From positions 1 through 64,000 of the forward strand of contig WRLG01000001.1 in assembly GCA_009777725.1 (NCBI GenBank): a stretch of DNA of 64,000 bases, read 5' to 3'. Positions 18,525-27,451 of the stretch are shown in pieces. The stretch is from Oscillospiraceae bacterium (GTDB lineage: Bacteria > Bacillota > Clostridia > Oscillospirales > Ruminococcaceae). Every line of letters starts with the position of its first letter. Position 1 is the first letter of the stretch. Under the pieces are notes generated by a model, which was not told the DNA's origin, did not search any database, and worked only from the letters and a program-made list of their open reading frames with translations. The position numbers and the translations under genes were made by a program.

Positions 18525-19478
18525 TCACAGTTTCAACCACAAAGCGGGACGGACACCACCAAGACTAGCATCATCATCGACAGGGTAGCCAGCGACCTGG
18601 ACACCACCGTCATAACCGACATAGGCGGCATCATCGCTGCCGTCGCCGGGCGACCGAAGCCGCCACGTATGCCCTTTTTCCCTCAAATAATTTGCCACTC
18701 TCGCACTACCATACATATCGCAAAGCATGTGACCGTTTGCATTTTGAACAAACTTTTTCATTTTTACATCATAGCCATAGCGTTTTTTACTTCGCAAATC
18801 TCCGCTATCTCCAAAGTATCTTACGAGTTCGTTCAAGCTCAACAAGAAAATACTGTCCGTTGTATTACTGCCACCATCTGTATTATACCATTGATTATCT
18901 GCGTTTTCGTTCGTTACAGGGATAATTCTTGCCTTGTCATTTGGGCTGAACTTTTTAACATTGTTGATAAATTCGCCGTTTAGATATTTTCTCAAATCGC
19001 AATTAGCCCATGTTATAGCAGTCCTGTTACCATGATACGCTTTCTTCTCAATAATTTCTTCAGTAATAATCAATGCGGCGTTATTCTGAACATCAAGCAC
19101 TCGCCAGTCATAACTGCCGAATTTGATTATACTGCCGATTTTGGGATGTGAAGATGGGAGTGGAGCGAGTTTCGATAGGGTTTGCACATAGAGAGCTGTT
19201 TGTTTTTTCAATTGCTCTTTTAATGTGTTTATCTCTTTCTCTTTTTGGGATAATTCCGCCTTTAGACGTATTTCATTCTGCAATAATTCTGCCTTTAATC
19301 GCCTTTCATTCTGTTCAAACGTCCATTTCATACGAGCAGGATTCACGGAAGTGCCTAACCAATACTCATACTCCTCGTCCGAAACGATTATCGGGCGAAA
19401 ATCATTAAATTTGCATATTGGACATACTGATACGTTTTCATCAACAGCATTATTTTCACAAATAGGGCAAGTTTTCAT
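18525..19478 (-). CDS. Zinc-ribbon / coiled-coil / DUF6273 variable protein C
   Basis: The 317-aa paralogue of protein A has a zinc ribbon (CPIC twice), coiled coil and DUF6273 domain ending WRLRSPG, variable segment, GGVRPALWLKL. The start at 19478 (MKTCPICENN) fits the paralogues and has AAGGAG seven bases upstream. The track start at 19514 lies inside the end of the Hsp70 gene. It follows Hsp70 by 20 bp. The N-terminal 25 residues are almost identical to protein B, so these are recent duplicates whose ends diverged much faster than the rest. Confidence 0.85.
   Translation of the reverse strand: MKTCPICENNAVDENVSVCPICKFNDFRPIIVSDEEYEYWLGTSVNPARMKWTFEQNERRLKAELLQNEIRLKAELSQKEKEINTLKEQLKKQTALYVQTLSKLAPLPSSHPKIGSIIKFGSYDWRVLDVQNNAALIITEEIIEKKAYHGNRTAITWANCDLRKYLNGEFINNVKKFSPNDKARIIPVTNENADNQWYNTDGGSNTTDSIFLLSLNELVRYFGDSGDLRSKKRYGYDVKMKKFVQNANGHMLCDMYGSARVANYLREKGHTWRLRSPGDGSDDAAYVGYDGGVQVAGYPVDDDASLGGVRPALWLKL
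18558..18645 (-). other. Hypervariable segment of protein C
   Basis: All variable codons but one (CAG) end in C or T. Constant GCC GCC, GTC and GGC codons match proteins A and B, while the intervening residues are almost all different. Confidence 0.6.
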
Positions 19479-19498
19479 GGTCTTTCTCCTTTTAAGTA

Positions 19499-21445
19499 TT
19501 ACAGTTTCAGCCATAAAGCGGAGTGAACGCCGCCGTCATCACAGTAGACATCGTCACTGTTAAAACTAACAATTCTTAATTTATCGCTTGCATCCAAACT
19601 ATTGTAAAACACTCCGTTAAGGTGCTTTCGCAATTCACAATTTGTCCAATTATTAGTTGAAATGTCAAACCTATGTTTTTCTATAATATCTTTAGTTATG
19701 AGAAGAACTTCTCCGTTATGCACCCCACGCACGCACCAATCATAACCGCCGAATTTGATTATACTGTTGATTTTGGGGGTTAGGGTTTGTGCGGTGAAAG
19801 CAGTTATGCCGGAATCTTCAACAAAATTTTTAAGGTATTTTTGTTTTTCGTTGCCATGCCTATCTCTTGCGTAAATAGTAGGTATCATATTTCTGTCAAC
19901 GGAAAAGCTTATTTCATACATATTTTCCTTGTCCTCAAGATTTGGGAACAACTCGCTTGCGGTCCCTATGCTTCCCTCAATACGACCTAAACCATCAGAA
20001 CGCCGTGGATTCATATACACCGGTATTTTTGCCGCCCCAAGGTTCATAGAAAACTTATACTTTTCGGTCCATTGCGGAACAGAAACATCTTTGATATTAA
20101 CTCCATGCTTTATCACCGGAACATCAGAAGGTTTTTGAGAATGATTTACACGTGCAATAAAACCTATTTCATGGTCACAAGTGTGAACAACATTATCATT
20201 TTTTGCTATGTAAAATGCTCCTTTGGCTATTGCATATGACCTGTTATACTTAGTAATAGTTTCCGGAAGACGATAGTCTGCATCAGTCATTGACACGTCA
20301 AAAAGAAATTTTCTGACAGTTTGCTCAACCGGACAAAAGTTTGAAAACCCGCCCACAAGCAATACTTTGAATTTTTCTTGCGATTCAATATCCACATTAT
20401 GTTTATGGAAATACTTAACTATTTCTTCCAAAGATTTTTCAAGATGAGGTTTATTCACTTCATTAAAGCATATAATCAAGTCTTCGCAATATACATCAAT
20501 ACTTTCTCCGCTGTTCATGTCGTACACAATCGAAAACAATTCCCTGCCTTTTCCTTCTACGAGGCGAGGACCATTTGTACCCTTAAAATATTTTTTAAAG
20601 CTTTCCGTTATCTTTAAGTCTTGTATTTTTTCTTCCTCAAATTTTTGACAGAGTTCAGTGTATTTGAAAGTTCTTTCTTGGCTATCGGACTTGTATTTTT
20701 TTATGTCAAGACCATGTTTCTTAATAAGGTGTTCAACCACAGCTTCGTCAAACGCAACACCTGCGCAACCATTTGTTTTAGTATACTCGCCAAAACCACA
20801 ACATTCGAGAATTTGTATTTCTTCTCTTTTATTTTCTTTCGGCTCAACCTTGCATAAAGTTGTATCTAATGTTCCTCCGCCAAAATCAACAACGAGAATA
20901 AAACCCTCATATGGCTCGCATTTAGGATTTTCTTTATTCGATTTATATACCTCACAGAAATAAGCGGCGGCAGCGACGGGTTCGCTTTCAATAGTAATTA
21001 CGTTACCATAGCCTAATTCGTCATATATCGATTTTATGTTCTCGCGGACAGCTAAATTGCTGTTCTCTCGAGACCATGCGGCAGGTATAGTCATGACTAT
21101 CTTATCAAAATTTCCGGTATTCTTTTGTTTTTTATAAGAATCAAGGAGTTTTTCTATAAAATCTTTTGCAACCTGATGCGGCGTTCTCCCACTTTCGTGA
21201 ATGGGCATATTAAAATCTTTACCCAGCTTTAACTTAAAATTGGAATATGTATCGTAATTCTTTTTGAAAATTGTGCTTTTGGCAACTTCGCCAATAAAAA
21301 CTGAATCGTTATCATACGCAACGATTGTTGGGATAAAATCAGATTTACCGGGAATAAGTTCAAAAGTGTCAATCTTATCTGTCTCCGAGTCATGATAACA
21401 CAAAATGCTGTTCGTTGTACCAAAATCTAACCCAATTACCATCAT
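19499..21445 (-). CDS. Hsp70/actin-fold ATPase with truncated DUF6273 tail
   Basis: The 648-aa protein starts with the Hsp70 phosphate-1 loop VIGLDFGTTNS and carries phosphate-2 VVDFGGGTLDTT (about 190-205) and the adenosine motif LLVGGFSNF (about 350). The classic substrate-binding domain is short or divergent. From about 555 a DUF6273 domain follows (IIKFGGYDWCVRGV, NNWTNCELRKHLNG). It lacks roughly 110 central residues, including WWLRSPG, and ends GGVHSALWLKL, so its variable segment is mostly deleted. The start at 21445 (MMVIGLDF) is chosen by homology and a GGA site. As first gene of the cluster with a strong promoter it is probably the regulating ATPase. Confidence 0.87.
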   Translation of the reverse strand: MMVIGLDFGTTNSILCYHDSETDKIDTFELIPGKSDFIPTIVAYDNDSVFIGEVAKSTIFKKNYDTYSNFKLKLGKDFNMPIHESGRTPHQVAKDFIEKLLDSYKKQKNTGNFDKIVMTIPAAWSRENSNLAVRENIKSIYDELGYGNVITIESEPVAAAAYFCEVYKSNKENPKCEPYEGFILVVDFGGGTLDTTLCKVEPKENKREEIQILECCGFGEYTKTNGCAGVAFDEAVVEHLIKKHGLDIKKYKSDSQERTFKYTELCQKFEEEKIQDLKITESFKKYFKGTNGPRLVEGKGRELFSIVYDMNSGESIDVYCEDLIICFNEVNKPHLEKSLEEIVKYFHKHNVDIESQEKFKVLLVGGFSNFCPVEQTVRKFLFDVSMTDADYRLPETITKYNRSYAIAKGAFYIAKNDNVVHTCDHEIGFIARVNHSQKPSDVPVIKHGVNIKDVSVPQWTEKYKFSMNLGAAKIPVYMNPRRSDGLGRIEGSIGTASELFPNLEDKENMYEISFSVDRNMIPTIYARDRHGNEKQKYLKNFVEDSGITAFTAQTLTPKINSIIKFGGYDWCVRGVHNGEVLLITKDIIEKHRFDISTNNWTNCELRKHLNGVFYNSLDASDKLRIVSFNSDDVYCDDGGVHSALWLKL

Positions 21446-21564
21446 TTTAATTTCCTGCCTCTCATTTTTATTTTTCAAGTCGCAACACAAACAACAGCAT
21501 TAGCGGAGGTTGTCCGACACCTTTTCTGCACTTCCTACCAATTCTTTCATGTTCATTTATTCAT

Positions 21565-21593
21565 ATTATACCATATCAAGGCGAGGATTGCAA
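21565..21593 (-). promoter_or_regulatory. Promoter of the Hsp70/AAA-protease cluster
   Basis: On the minus strand TTGCAA (21588-21593) and TATAAT (21565-21570) have a 17-base spacer. The promoter lies about 120 bp upstream of the Hsp70 start and faces the whole 21.4-10.1 kb gene run. Confidence 0.75.
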
Positions 21594-21602
21594 GGGTAAA
21601 TT

Positions 21603-21628
21603 GCGTAAAATTTCAGCGTAAAATTTCA
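21603..21628 (-). repeat. Tandem 13-bp repeats directly upstream of the cluster promoter
   Basis: GCGTAAAATTTCA occurs twice without a gap (21603-21615, 21616-21628), beginning 10 bases upstream of the -35 box. Position and tandem form fit an activator-binding site. Confidence 0.55.
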
Positions 21629-21696
21629 TCTTTGGCGTAATGGCGGTCATTTTTGCCATAGCCTTTCAATCCCCTCCAGCCAACGCCTCTCTTTCC

Positions 21697-22371
21697 CTAC
21701 TCCAACACCCCACACGAACACCCGCCCGCACCAAAACCAACCTCCCCACACCTCCCGCAAAACCGAATCGGCTTCTCCTCATCAGTCATCATAAACGAAA
21801 GCATCATCTTAACCGCAAGCAAAAGCGAATGAAAATCCCAGACGATTACTGGCTTCACATCAAGCACAATTCTATAAGTCGGAGCGGCACACTCAAAAGC
21901 AGAAATTCCCTTCTGAATTAGGCGGCGGTCTTGCTTGTCCTCCTCGCTGTCGGTGTAGTCATTGTAGTAAAGATAACTCGACAAAAGTGTAAACGCCCAT
22001 TGCTTAAATTGCTCCAAAAGCCAGTCGTAACGCTCGGAATAATCACGCAAAAACGACATATTTACCGCTTCCGGGTTGTAATCCAAAGTCATCATCAACG
22101 CAATCATCTCTCGGTCATTTGTCACATTCCAACGCATTGTATGGCTATCTTTGTAAAAATCAGGCTTTTTGAACGGAAAAAACAGATTTATATAGTCAGT
22201 CGTCGGCATTGTTTCAGCTTTCATAAACGGATTTAACGGCAGATAAACCGCCTCATAATCCATGAATTTCGGCGTGGTCGGCAGAGCTGTCATAAAGCCT
22301 AAAAGCCCGAATTTACGGGCAAATTTGAGGATGTTCACCTTGTTTTGTTCCTTAGTCGTGTCCTCATTCAT
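21697..22371 (-). CDS. Hypothetical protein with C-terminal metal-binding motif
   Basis: The 224-aa protein has no recognised catalytic motif. A helical middle part (YDWLLEQFKQWAFTLLSSYL) precedes a C-terminus with FCGRCGEVGFGAGGC, a probable zinc site. The pattern of a variable N-terminus followed by a short helix and CxxC resembles hypothetical proteins often found in Clostridia mobile elements (DUF6076-like), but I am unsure. It stands alone between the Hsp70 promoter and a gene-poor stretch. Confidence 0.6.
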   Translation of the reverse strand: MNEDTTKEQNKVNILKFARKFGLLGFMTALPTTPKFMDYEAVYLPLNPFMKAETMPTTDYINLFFPFKKPDFYKDSHTMRWNVTNDREMIALMMTLDYNPEAVNMSFLRDYSERYDWLLEQFKQWAFTLLSSYLYYNDYTDSEEDKQDRRLIQKGISAFECAAPTYRIVLDVKPVIVWDFHSLLLAVKMMLSFMMTDEEKPIRFCGRCGEVGFGAGGCSCGVLE

Positions 22372-22439
22372 CGCCGAATACCGCTTTATGGCACGATAAT
22401 AGAAGATTTATTTGTGATTATCGTTAAGTTCATGCAACA

Positions 22440-22850
22440 CTTTTGCCACTTTCATATTTGACGTTAACTCGCCCAACTCAAACGGGCAATCATAGATAAA
22501 ATCAAGGAAATTCCCTATTTGCAACTGCCTCCACCAATCATGATTCTAAGCGGCGGGAATCACAGTTTCACTCATGCTATGATCGAGACACGAGGCTTCT
22601 TTATACTCATTTTCAACATCAATCTGATATTTCCGATATTTAGAATTAGGTGCAGAATAAGCGATTTCATGCCGCTTTCTTCGCCGCACCGCTAATTTCT
22701 CCAATTGTCATATTCCCCGCCAAGTTTTTCAAAATCAGCCGCAGAACGACAGGATTTTTCAAGCAAAGCAAGAGCCTCCGCTCGAAACTGCCTTTTAGTC
22801 TTCTTTGAAATCAAACACCTCACCGCCTATTTTGATTTCTGATATTCAGA
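22440..22850 (-). pseudogene. Decayed coding stretch, unknown product
   Basis: The minus strand shows protein-like sequence split by frame changes: FRAEALALLEKSCRSAADFE and LGGEYDNWRN, then VRRRKRHEIAYSAPNSKYRK and a stop after SETVIPAA. It is not in the ORF track and I do not recognise it. The rest of 22372-23230 is AT-rich and non-coding. Confidence 0.3.
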
Positions 22851-22859
22851 ATTTGTATG

Positions 22860-23312
22860 TGTAATATCACTAATTAATTTCCATTTTAGTTCCTTATTTT
22901 TGTGAAATACATAGAATTTAAAAAACTTTTCAAAAAACCTTCTAAAATGACCCATATAATAGGGGGTGTTGAAAAATAGTTGACGGATTATTTTAATTGT
23001 CTGTCAAATTAATTGACGTGACGATGTGACGATATTTTATCTGCCTGTATTGGCAAGTTAATATCGTCACAATTTGGAGCGAGGGCATAGGTGATATTAA
23101 TTTCGGCATTTTTAATATCACTTTCTGATTTTTGATATTAATTTTAGCATCAATGCTCAATGAAAAATGATATTATTTTTAATGTCATTGCGAAAAACTT
23201 AATATTAAATTCGGGGTTTTTAATATCAAGTTGGCTATAACTTTACAGCCAACTTCCAAAATTGACTGCAATATTACAGCCAACTTTGGCTACAAAAGTA
23301 TATCTAATATCA
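22860..23312. repeat. Cluster of TAATATCA-type motifs
   Basis: TAATATCA or its complement TGATATTA, with close variants, appears about eight times in 450 bp (near 22862, 23093, 23115, 23136, 23168, 23203, 23219 and 23304), often next to AT-rich sequence. Possible uses are a replication or partition site of a decayed element or a regulator site. No known iteron was recognised. Confidence 0.35.
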
Positions 23313-23442
23313 CTTTCAAATCCACAGGATTTGATAAACCCCGTCCCGCCCGTGCGGGGCAAATTTTCAAGCAAACGCTTGAAAAAGAAAAACGGGCGGA
23401 GGAAATTTCAGAATTGGATACAACATTGCCAAAAACGAAACT

Positions 23443-23922
23443 ATGCTTTATAGTCAAGGGTTTGACATCCACGAAAACGAAAAGAAAATTGCATCCAATA
23501 AAACCGAGCTTGACAAAATTGCGAAAAAGAAAGTTGACATTGAATCGGTTGAGAATGTCGAAGTCAAAAAAGCTCTTATTGGCAACAAAGTGACTATTAA
23601 TGCTGACGATTATAATAACCTGCAAGCGACCGCTCAGAAATATATCGCTCTTGATAAATCGAAAAAGAAACTTAAAGCGGAGATTTCTGATTTGAAAAAC
23701 GAGGTTCAGAATTTAGTCGCCGCTAACGCAAGGTTAAAGAACGATGTACAAGGCGAGATTCATCTTAAACTTGAAAACGGGAAACTAAAAAATGAATTGT
23801 CGGCTTTGAAGAATACTGTTGCGAAAGTCTATGATTTTATCGAGCGGCTTGACTTGAGGGAGAGGTTGGAAGCGTTTTTGAATCCGCCGAAATTGCAGAG
23901 GAAGAAGTCGCATAGTAGGTGA
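23443..23922 (+). pseudogene. Coiled-coil tail of a mobilisation-type protein
   Basis: The 159-aa frame is a coiled coil with NKVTINADDYNNLQATAQKY and ends KVYDFIERLDLRERLEAFL. This resembles the C-terminal tails of MobV/Pre-type relaxases from Firmicutes plasmids. The catalytic N-terminal part is missing; the overlapping frame 23231-23593 holds only a degenerate lead-in. It precedes an integrase, as in small mobilisable elements. The family is a tentative reading. Confidence 0.4.
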
Positions 23923-23993
23923 TATTTCGCAAAATCTAAGCGACATATTCCTGTATACTATATAATTATAGCAAAGTTTGGTTACTTTGCGAC

Positions 23994-24023
23994 TTGACAT
24001 TAACCGTGGTAATGTGATAAAAT
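23994..24023 (+). promoter_or_regulatory. Promoter of the 24.1-kb integrase
   Basis: TTGACA (23994-23999) and TAAAAT (24018-24023) with an 18-base spacer lie about 57 bp before the integrase start. A GCAAAGT-ACTTTGC inverted repeat sits just upstream. Confidence 0.65.
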
Positions 24024-24080
24024 ATAAGTATACAGGGGTATGTCATAAAAATTATAATATCTTGAAAGGGGATGTTTTTT

Positions 24081-25059
24081 ATGGCTACCATTAGAAAAAG
24101 AGGTAAAAATTCTTGGCAAATTCGTGTTTCTTGCGGGTACAGCACAAGCGGGGCACACATGGAGCAGACCATGACTTGGAAAGCGGCGGACGGAATGACG
24201 GAGCGGCAGATTGAAAAAGAACTCGACTGTCAGGCGGTTATGTTTGAGGAAAATTGCATGAAAGGGCAGGTGACATCGGCGGTTAAATTTGAGAATTTCA
24301 GCCGCCGATGGTTTTGCGAATACGCTGAACTCAAGCTAAAACCTAAAACAATCGAGGACTATCATTGGCTTGAAAAACGCATTTACAAATCCATCGGGCA
24401 TTTACGCTTAGACCGCATAACTCCCCGCCATATCCAAAAGCTGATACTTGATATGAGTGCGGAAAATGAGTGTGCCGCAAGGTATAATCGGAACGGTAAG
24501 CTGTCGGCGAAAACAATCAAGTTGCACATTTTGCTGATTTCAACGATTTTTGACTACGCTATAAAAATGCAACTTTTGCAGAACAAACCATGTCGAGCGG
24601 TTACTCTCCCGAAACCCGACACTCAAAAGAGGTCGATTTACTCACTCGAAGAAGCCCAACAGATGTTGTTTTTGTTCCAAAATGAGCCTGAAGACAACTA
24701 TAAATACGTTGCATTTTATACGCTGGTTCTTTATACGAAATTCAGATTGGGCGAAATTTTGGGGCTTGAATGGTCTGATATTGACTTGAAAAGCAATCTT
24801 ATTGTGGTAAATTGCATATCGCTTTATTCCAAATCGCAGGGCGGGATTGCGGTATGTTGCAACTCACAGTTTCCGCCATTTTTCGGCTTCGGTTTTAATC
24901 TCGAACGGTTCAAATGTTAAGACCGTCCAGTCGATAATGGGTCACAGCACGCCCACCACAACTTTACAAATTTACGCACATTCATTTCGTGAAACTCAAG
25001 CCCGTGCGTTGGATGCCCTTGCTGATACGATTAATTTTTCAAAAGCTGTCGGCCAATAA
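24081..25059 (+). pseudogene. int: Tn916-type tyrosine integrase, internally deleted
   Basis: This site-specific recombinase integrates elements at tRNA genes. The start at 24081 (MATIRKRGKNSWQIRVSCG) has AAGGGGA eight bases upstream. The arm-binding and core-binding domains are complete, and the first catalytic block FRLGEILGLEWSDIDL is present. After ISLYSKSQGG about 70-100 residues are missing and the frame changes; the rest continues in 24847-25059 with THSFRHFSASVLI and IMGHSTPTTTLQIYAHSF, which hold His-x-x-Arg and the nucleophile Tyr. It lies about 100 bp before the tRNA-Leu fragment at 25166, the expected int-att arrangement. Confidence 0.85.
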
Positions 25060-25165
25060 ATCGGCAAAAAATGAAATAGCGGATAAGTAGCGGTCAAGAC
25101 GGAATTTTCAGCCAAACAAAAACTCCGCAAACCCTGTTAAAACCAGACTTTGCGGGGGTAAGTTT

Positions 25166-25220
25166 TAGTGCCGCTGACCAGACTTGAATCGGTACACTCT
25201 TTCGAGCGAGGGATTTTAAG
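25166..25220 (-). repeat. tRNA-Leu 3'-half copy (att remnant 1)
   Basis: About 55 bp match the 3' half of the intact tRNA-Leu at 50068, from the acceptor end through the T-arm, variable arm and anticodon loop, with a few changes, two of them in the T-stem. The 5' half is absent, so it is not a tRNA gene but an attachment-site scar. A GC hairpin (CCGCAAA-TTTGCGG) lies just before it. Confidence 0.85.
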
Positions 25221-25516
25221 ACGTTGATATACAGTTTCACTCTGTTGCATCCTGCGGAAATCTGCGGTATCCTGTTCCCGCTCTAAGCTTGGTTTTATCT
25301 GGTTTTCAAGGTGCAAAATCTGAAAAGCTTGATAATATCAGAATTACATCAAAAATTAGTGTTCACAAATAATCCAATAAAAATACACGAAAAATCTTAT
25401 ATCTCTTATCCACCCCTAAAGGTTCTCATCTAATAAATGAACGGGTTAATTTTCATTAATATTACAGCACACATCAGCGAATATGTAAAGAGAAAACAGA
25501 AATTTATTTTAAAAGT

Positions 25517-25562
25517 ATTAACAGCCATGCGAGGGATTTCAGTCCCTCGTATGACTGTTAAT
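25517..25562. repeat. Imperfect inverted repeat with 20-base arms
   Basis: ATTAACAG...CGAGGGA pairs with TCCCTCG...CTGTTAAT around a 4-6 base loop. It lies in the gene-free stretch 25221-25670, where I see nothing else. It could be a short transposon relic or a transcription end signal. Confidence 0.4.
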
Positions 25563-25675
25563 AAAGTTGCCGGGCAACAGTATGGGCAGAAAAATTGTTT
25601 TGGAGGGCTTTGATGACGCCCCTCAGATTGGAGGCTTTGAAGTATGTTACCCATAATCATCCCGCTTAATACTAA

Positions 25676-25713
25676 TAAAAAATGATGAAGCCCGCTATTA
25701 TGGCTTCATCATT
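25676..25713 (-). terminator. Terminator of rtcB-prfH
   Basis: AATGATGAAGCC pairs perfectly with GGCTTCATCATT (12 bp) around a 9-base loop and is followed on the minus strand by TTTTTT. It lies 33 bp after the prfH stop. Confidence 0.8.
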
Positions 25714-25746
25714 CAACTTTTCAGAACATACGCTATTTTTTGACCC

Positions 25747-26340
25747 CTACTTAACCCTCTTAAACTCCACCCCCTCATAAACCCTAACAGCATTCCCCCG
25801 AACCAACCGGGTATGCTCTAACCAGTTAAGATGTTCGATAATCCGCCTGTCGTCCGAATCCTGCTCTGCAATCATTTCGGATAAGCGTTGCAGGGCGAGT
25901 TTTTTGTTCATATGCTGACTGCGGCCGTCAGTCGAAACTGTGCTAATTCCCATTGGAATATACGTCGCCCTAACGCCGGTTTCAACTTTGTTGACATTCT
26001 GCCCGCCTTTGCCGCCGCTTCGGAACGTATCAAAGCGGATTAGCTCGCTGTCAAACTCTGTCGTGTTATGGCTTTTCATAACGCTAACGTCGATAAACCA
26101 GTTTTTTCGTTTGTGATTCGGGCGAAACGGGCTTTGACAAATCCATTTTACAGAACCCTCCAAGAAACTCAAATCCTGCTCGCTTTCGATCAAAACGCTT
26201 TTAAGGCAACCGATTTTCAGCCCCGGATATGAGGATTTTATAACGGCCTTTTCAAACTCGGCGATTACAACATCGGCGAATTTTTTTACCGCCATTTCAC
26301 ATTCGACAGGCCCTCGCCCTGAACTAATCTGTATTTCCAT
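25747..26340 (-). CDS. prfH: Peptide chain release factor H
   Basis: PrfH is a stand-alone release-factor domain related to RF1/RF2. It frees peptides from ribosomes whose 16S rRNA decoding centre has been cut, so that RtcB2-type ligase can reseal the RNA. The 197-aa protein has the catalytic motif in FRSGGKGGQNVNKVETGVRA, and the usual PrfH length without stop-codon recognition domains. It starts 11 bp after rtcB, the known partner order. The frame is intact while much of the surrounding island is not. Regulation is likely through the leader upstream of rtcB. Confidence 0.9.
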   Translation of the reverse strand: MEIQISSGRGPVECEMAVKKFADVVIAEFEKAVIKSSYPGLKIGCLKSVLIESEQDLSFLEGSVKWICQSPFRPNHKRKNWFIDVSVMKSHNTTEFDSELIRFDTFRSGGKGGQNVNKVETGVRATYIPMGISTVSTDGRSQHMNKKLALQRLSEMIAEQDSDDRRIIEHLNWLEHTRLVRGNAVRVYEGVEFKRVK

Positions 26341-26351
26341 GCCGCCGCCCC

Positions 26352-27416
26352 CTAACCCTTAAAAGTTATAAGCGGGCGAAGAGTTGCGACGACGGTTGCC
26401 AGATTATATTCAAGCAAGGCATCAAGAACAGGCTTGATATTTTTATAAGCCTCCGGTGCTTCTTGGAACAGCAAGTTTGTGTCATGACAAACAACGGCAC
26501 TTTTTAGGGAAGTTCGGCGAATACTGTCACGGTCGTATTTATTCTTAATCCTTGAAAAACACAAACTCCTTGCCCATTTCCGCCCCGCACCGTGCGAAAG
26601 AGAATCAAGGGAAATGCTCGTATTTTCGGCAGGTTTGAGGATATATGTCAAACTTCCTCGTGAACCCGGCAGGACAACAAGCCCCGCTTTGGACGTTACC
26701 GCCCCTTTGCGGTGGGTATAAATATCGCCCTGCCGCTCGATATAATTGTGCGGCAAATCAATCAGCAGCTTGGGCGTTGCACTAAAACCAAGCCAGTCAA
26801 CAAGTTTGCCCGCCGTGATGATACGGTTGCGTTTTGCCCATTTTAATGCGTTGTCATGTTGCGAAAGATAATGTGCCGCATTTTCGCCGCTCAAGCCGAT
26901 TTCATAGTTGAGAGCCTTGAAAATATCATTACCGTAGCCCCGTGAACCGCTGTGAATTAGCAGGGCGATTTCCTTTGTCGGCAGACCAAGCTCCGCAAAT
27001 GCCGCTTCGTCAAAAATCTCCTCAATTCTCTGAAATTCTGCAAAATGATTGCCGCTGCCGATAGTGCCTAAATCCCTGATTGGGCTTTCTTCATCGTAGG
27101 GATTTTCGGTTTCAATATCGCCCAATTCCCGAATATGATTTAAGCGGGAAACCCAGCGTTTTTCAGTATATTTGCCGAGTTCAACACCGGTTGCAAACAG
27201 CCCCATTCCGCAGCCGATGTCATTGCCGATTAAGTGCGGATAGATGACATTTTCTGCCGTAAACACCATTCCGACGGGGGATTTCCCGGCGTGCAAATCG
27301 GGAAGCCCGACTGTTTTTGTCACCCCGTCAAGCCGGGACACGCCCTCTAACTGCGAGAGAGCGGTTGATTCCATCCAGTTTTTTTCACCGGATATGATAG
27401 TAATTTTCTCGTTCAA
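26352..27416 (-). CDS. rtcB: RNA-splicing ligase RtcB (RtcB2 type)
   Basis: RtcB joins RNA 3'-phosphate or cyclic phosphate ends to 5'-OH ends using GTP and Mn. The 354-aa protein has GVTKTVGLPDLHAGK, the metal-binding IGNDIGCGMGLF, GTIGSGNHFAEFQ and the histidine motif HSGSRGYGND. It is shorter than classic RtcB (about 400-480 aa), as expected for the PrfH-linked subfamily. The start is set at the TTG at 27416, with AAGGAG six bases upstream and NEKITIISGEKNW following; the longer track start runs into the leader. The RtcB-PrfH pair repairs ribosomes damaged by phage-triggered or toxin nucleases, which fits a defence island. Confidence 0.9.
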   Translation of the reverse strand: MNEKITIISGEKNWMESTALSQLEGVSRLDGVTKTVGLPDLHAGKSPVGMVFTAENVIYPHLIGNDIGCGMGLFATGVELGKYTEKRWVSRLNHIRELGDIETENPYDEESPIRDLGTIGSGNHFAEFQRIEEIFDEAAFAELGLPTKEIALLIHSGSRGYGNDIFKALNYEIGLSGENAAHYLSQHDNALKWAKRNRIITAGKLVDWLGFSATPKLLIDLPHNYIERQGDIYTHRKGAVTSKAGLVVLPGSRGSLTYILKPAENTSISLDSLSHGAGRKWARSLCFSRIKNKYDRDSIRRTSLKSAVVCHDTNLLFQEAPEAYKNIKPVLDALLEYNLATVVATLRPLITFKG

Positions 27417-27451
27417 ATTATTCTCCTTTTCAGTTGGCGCCGTGATATTCT

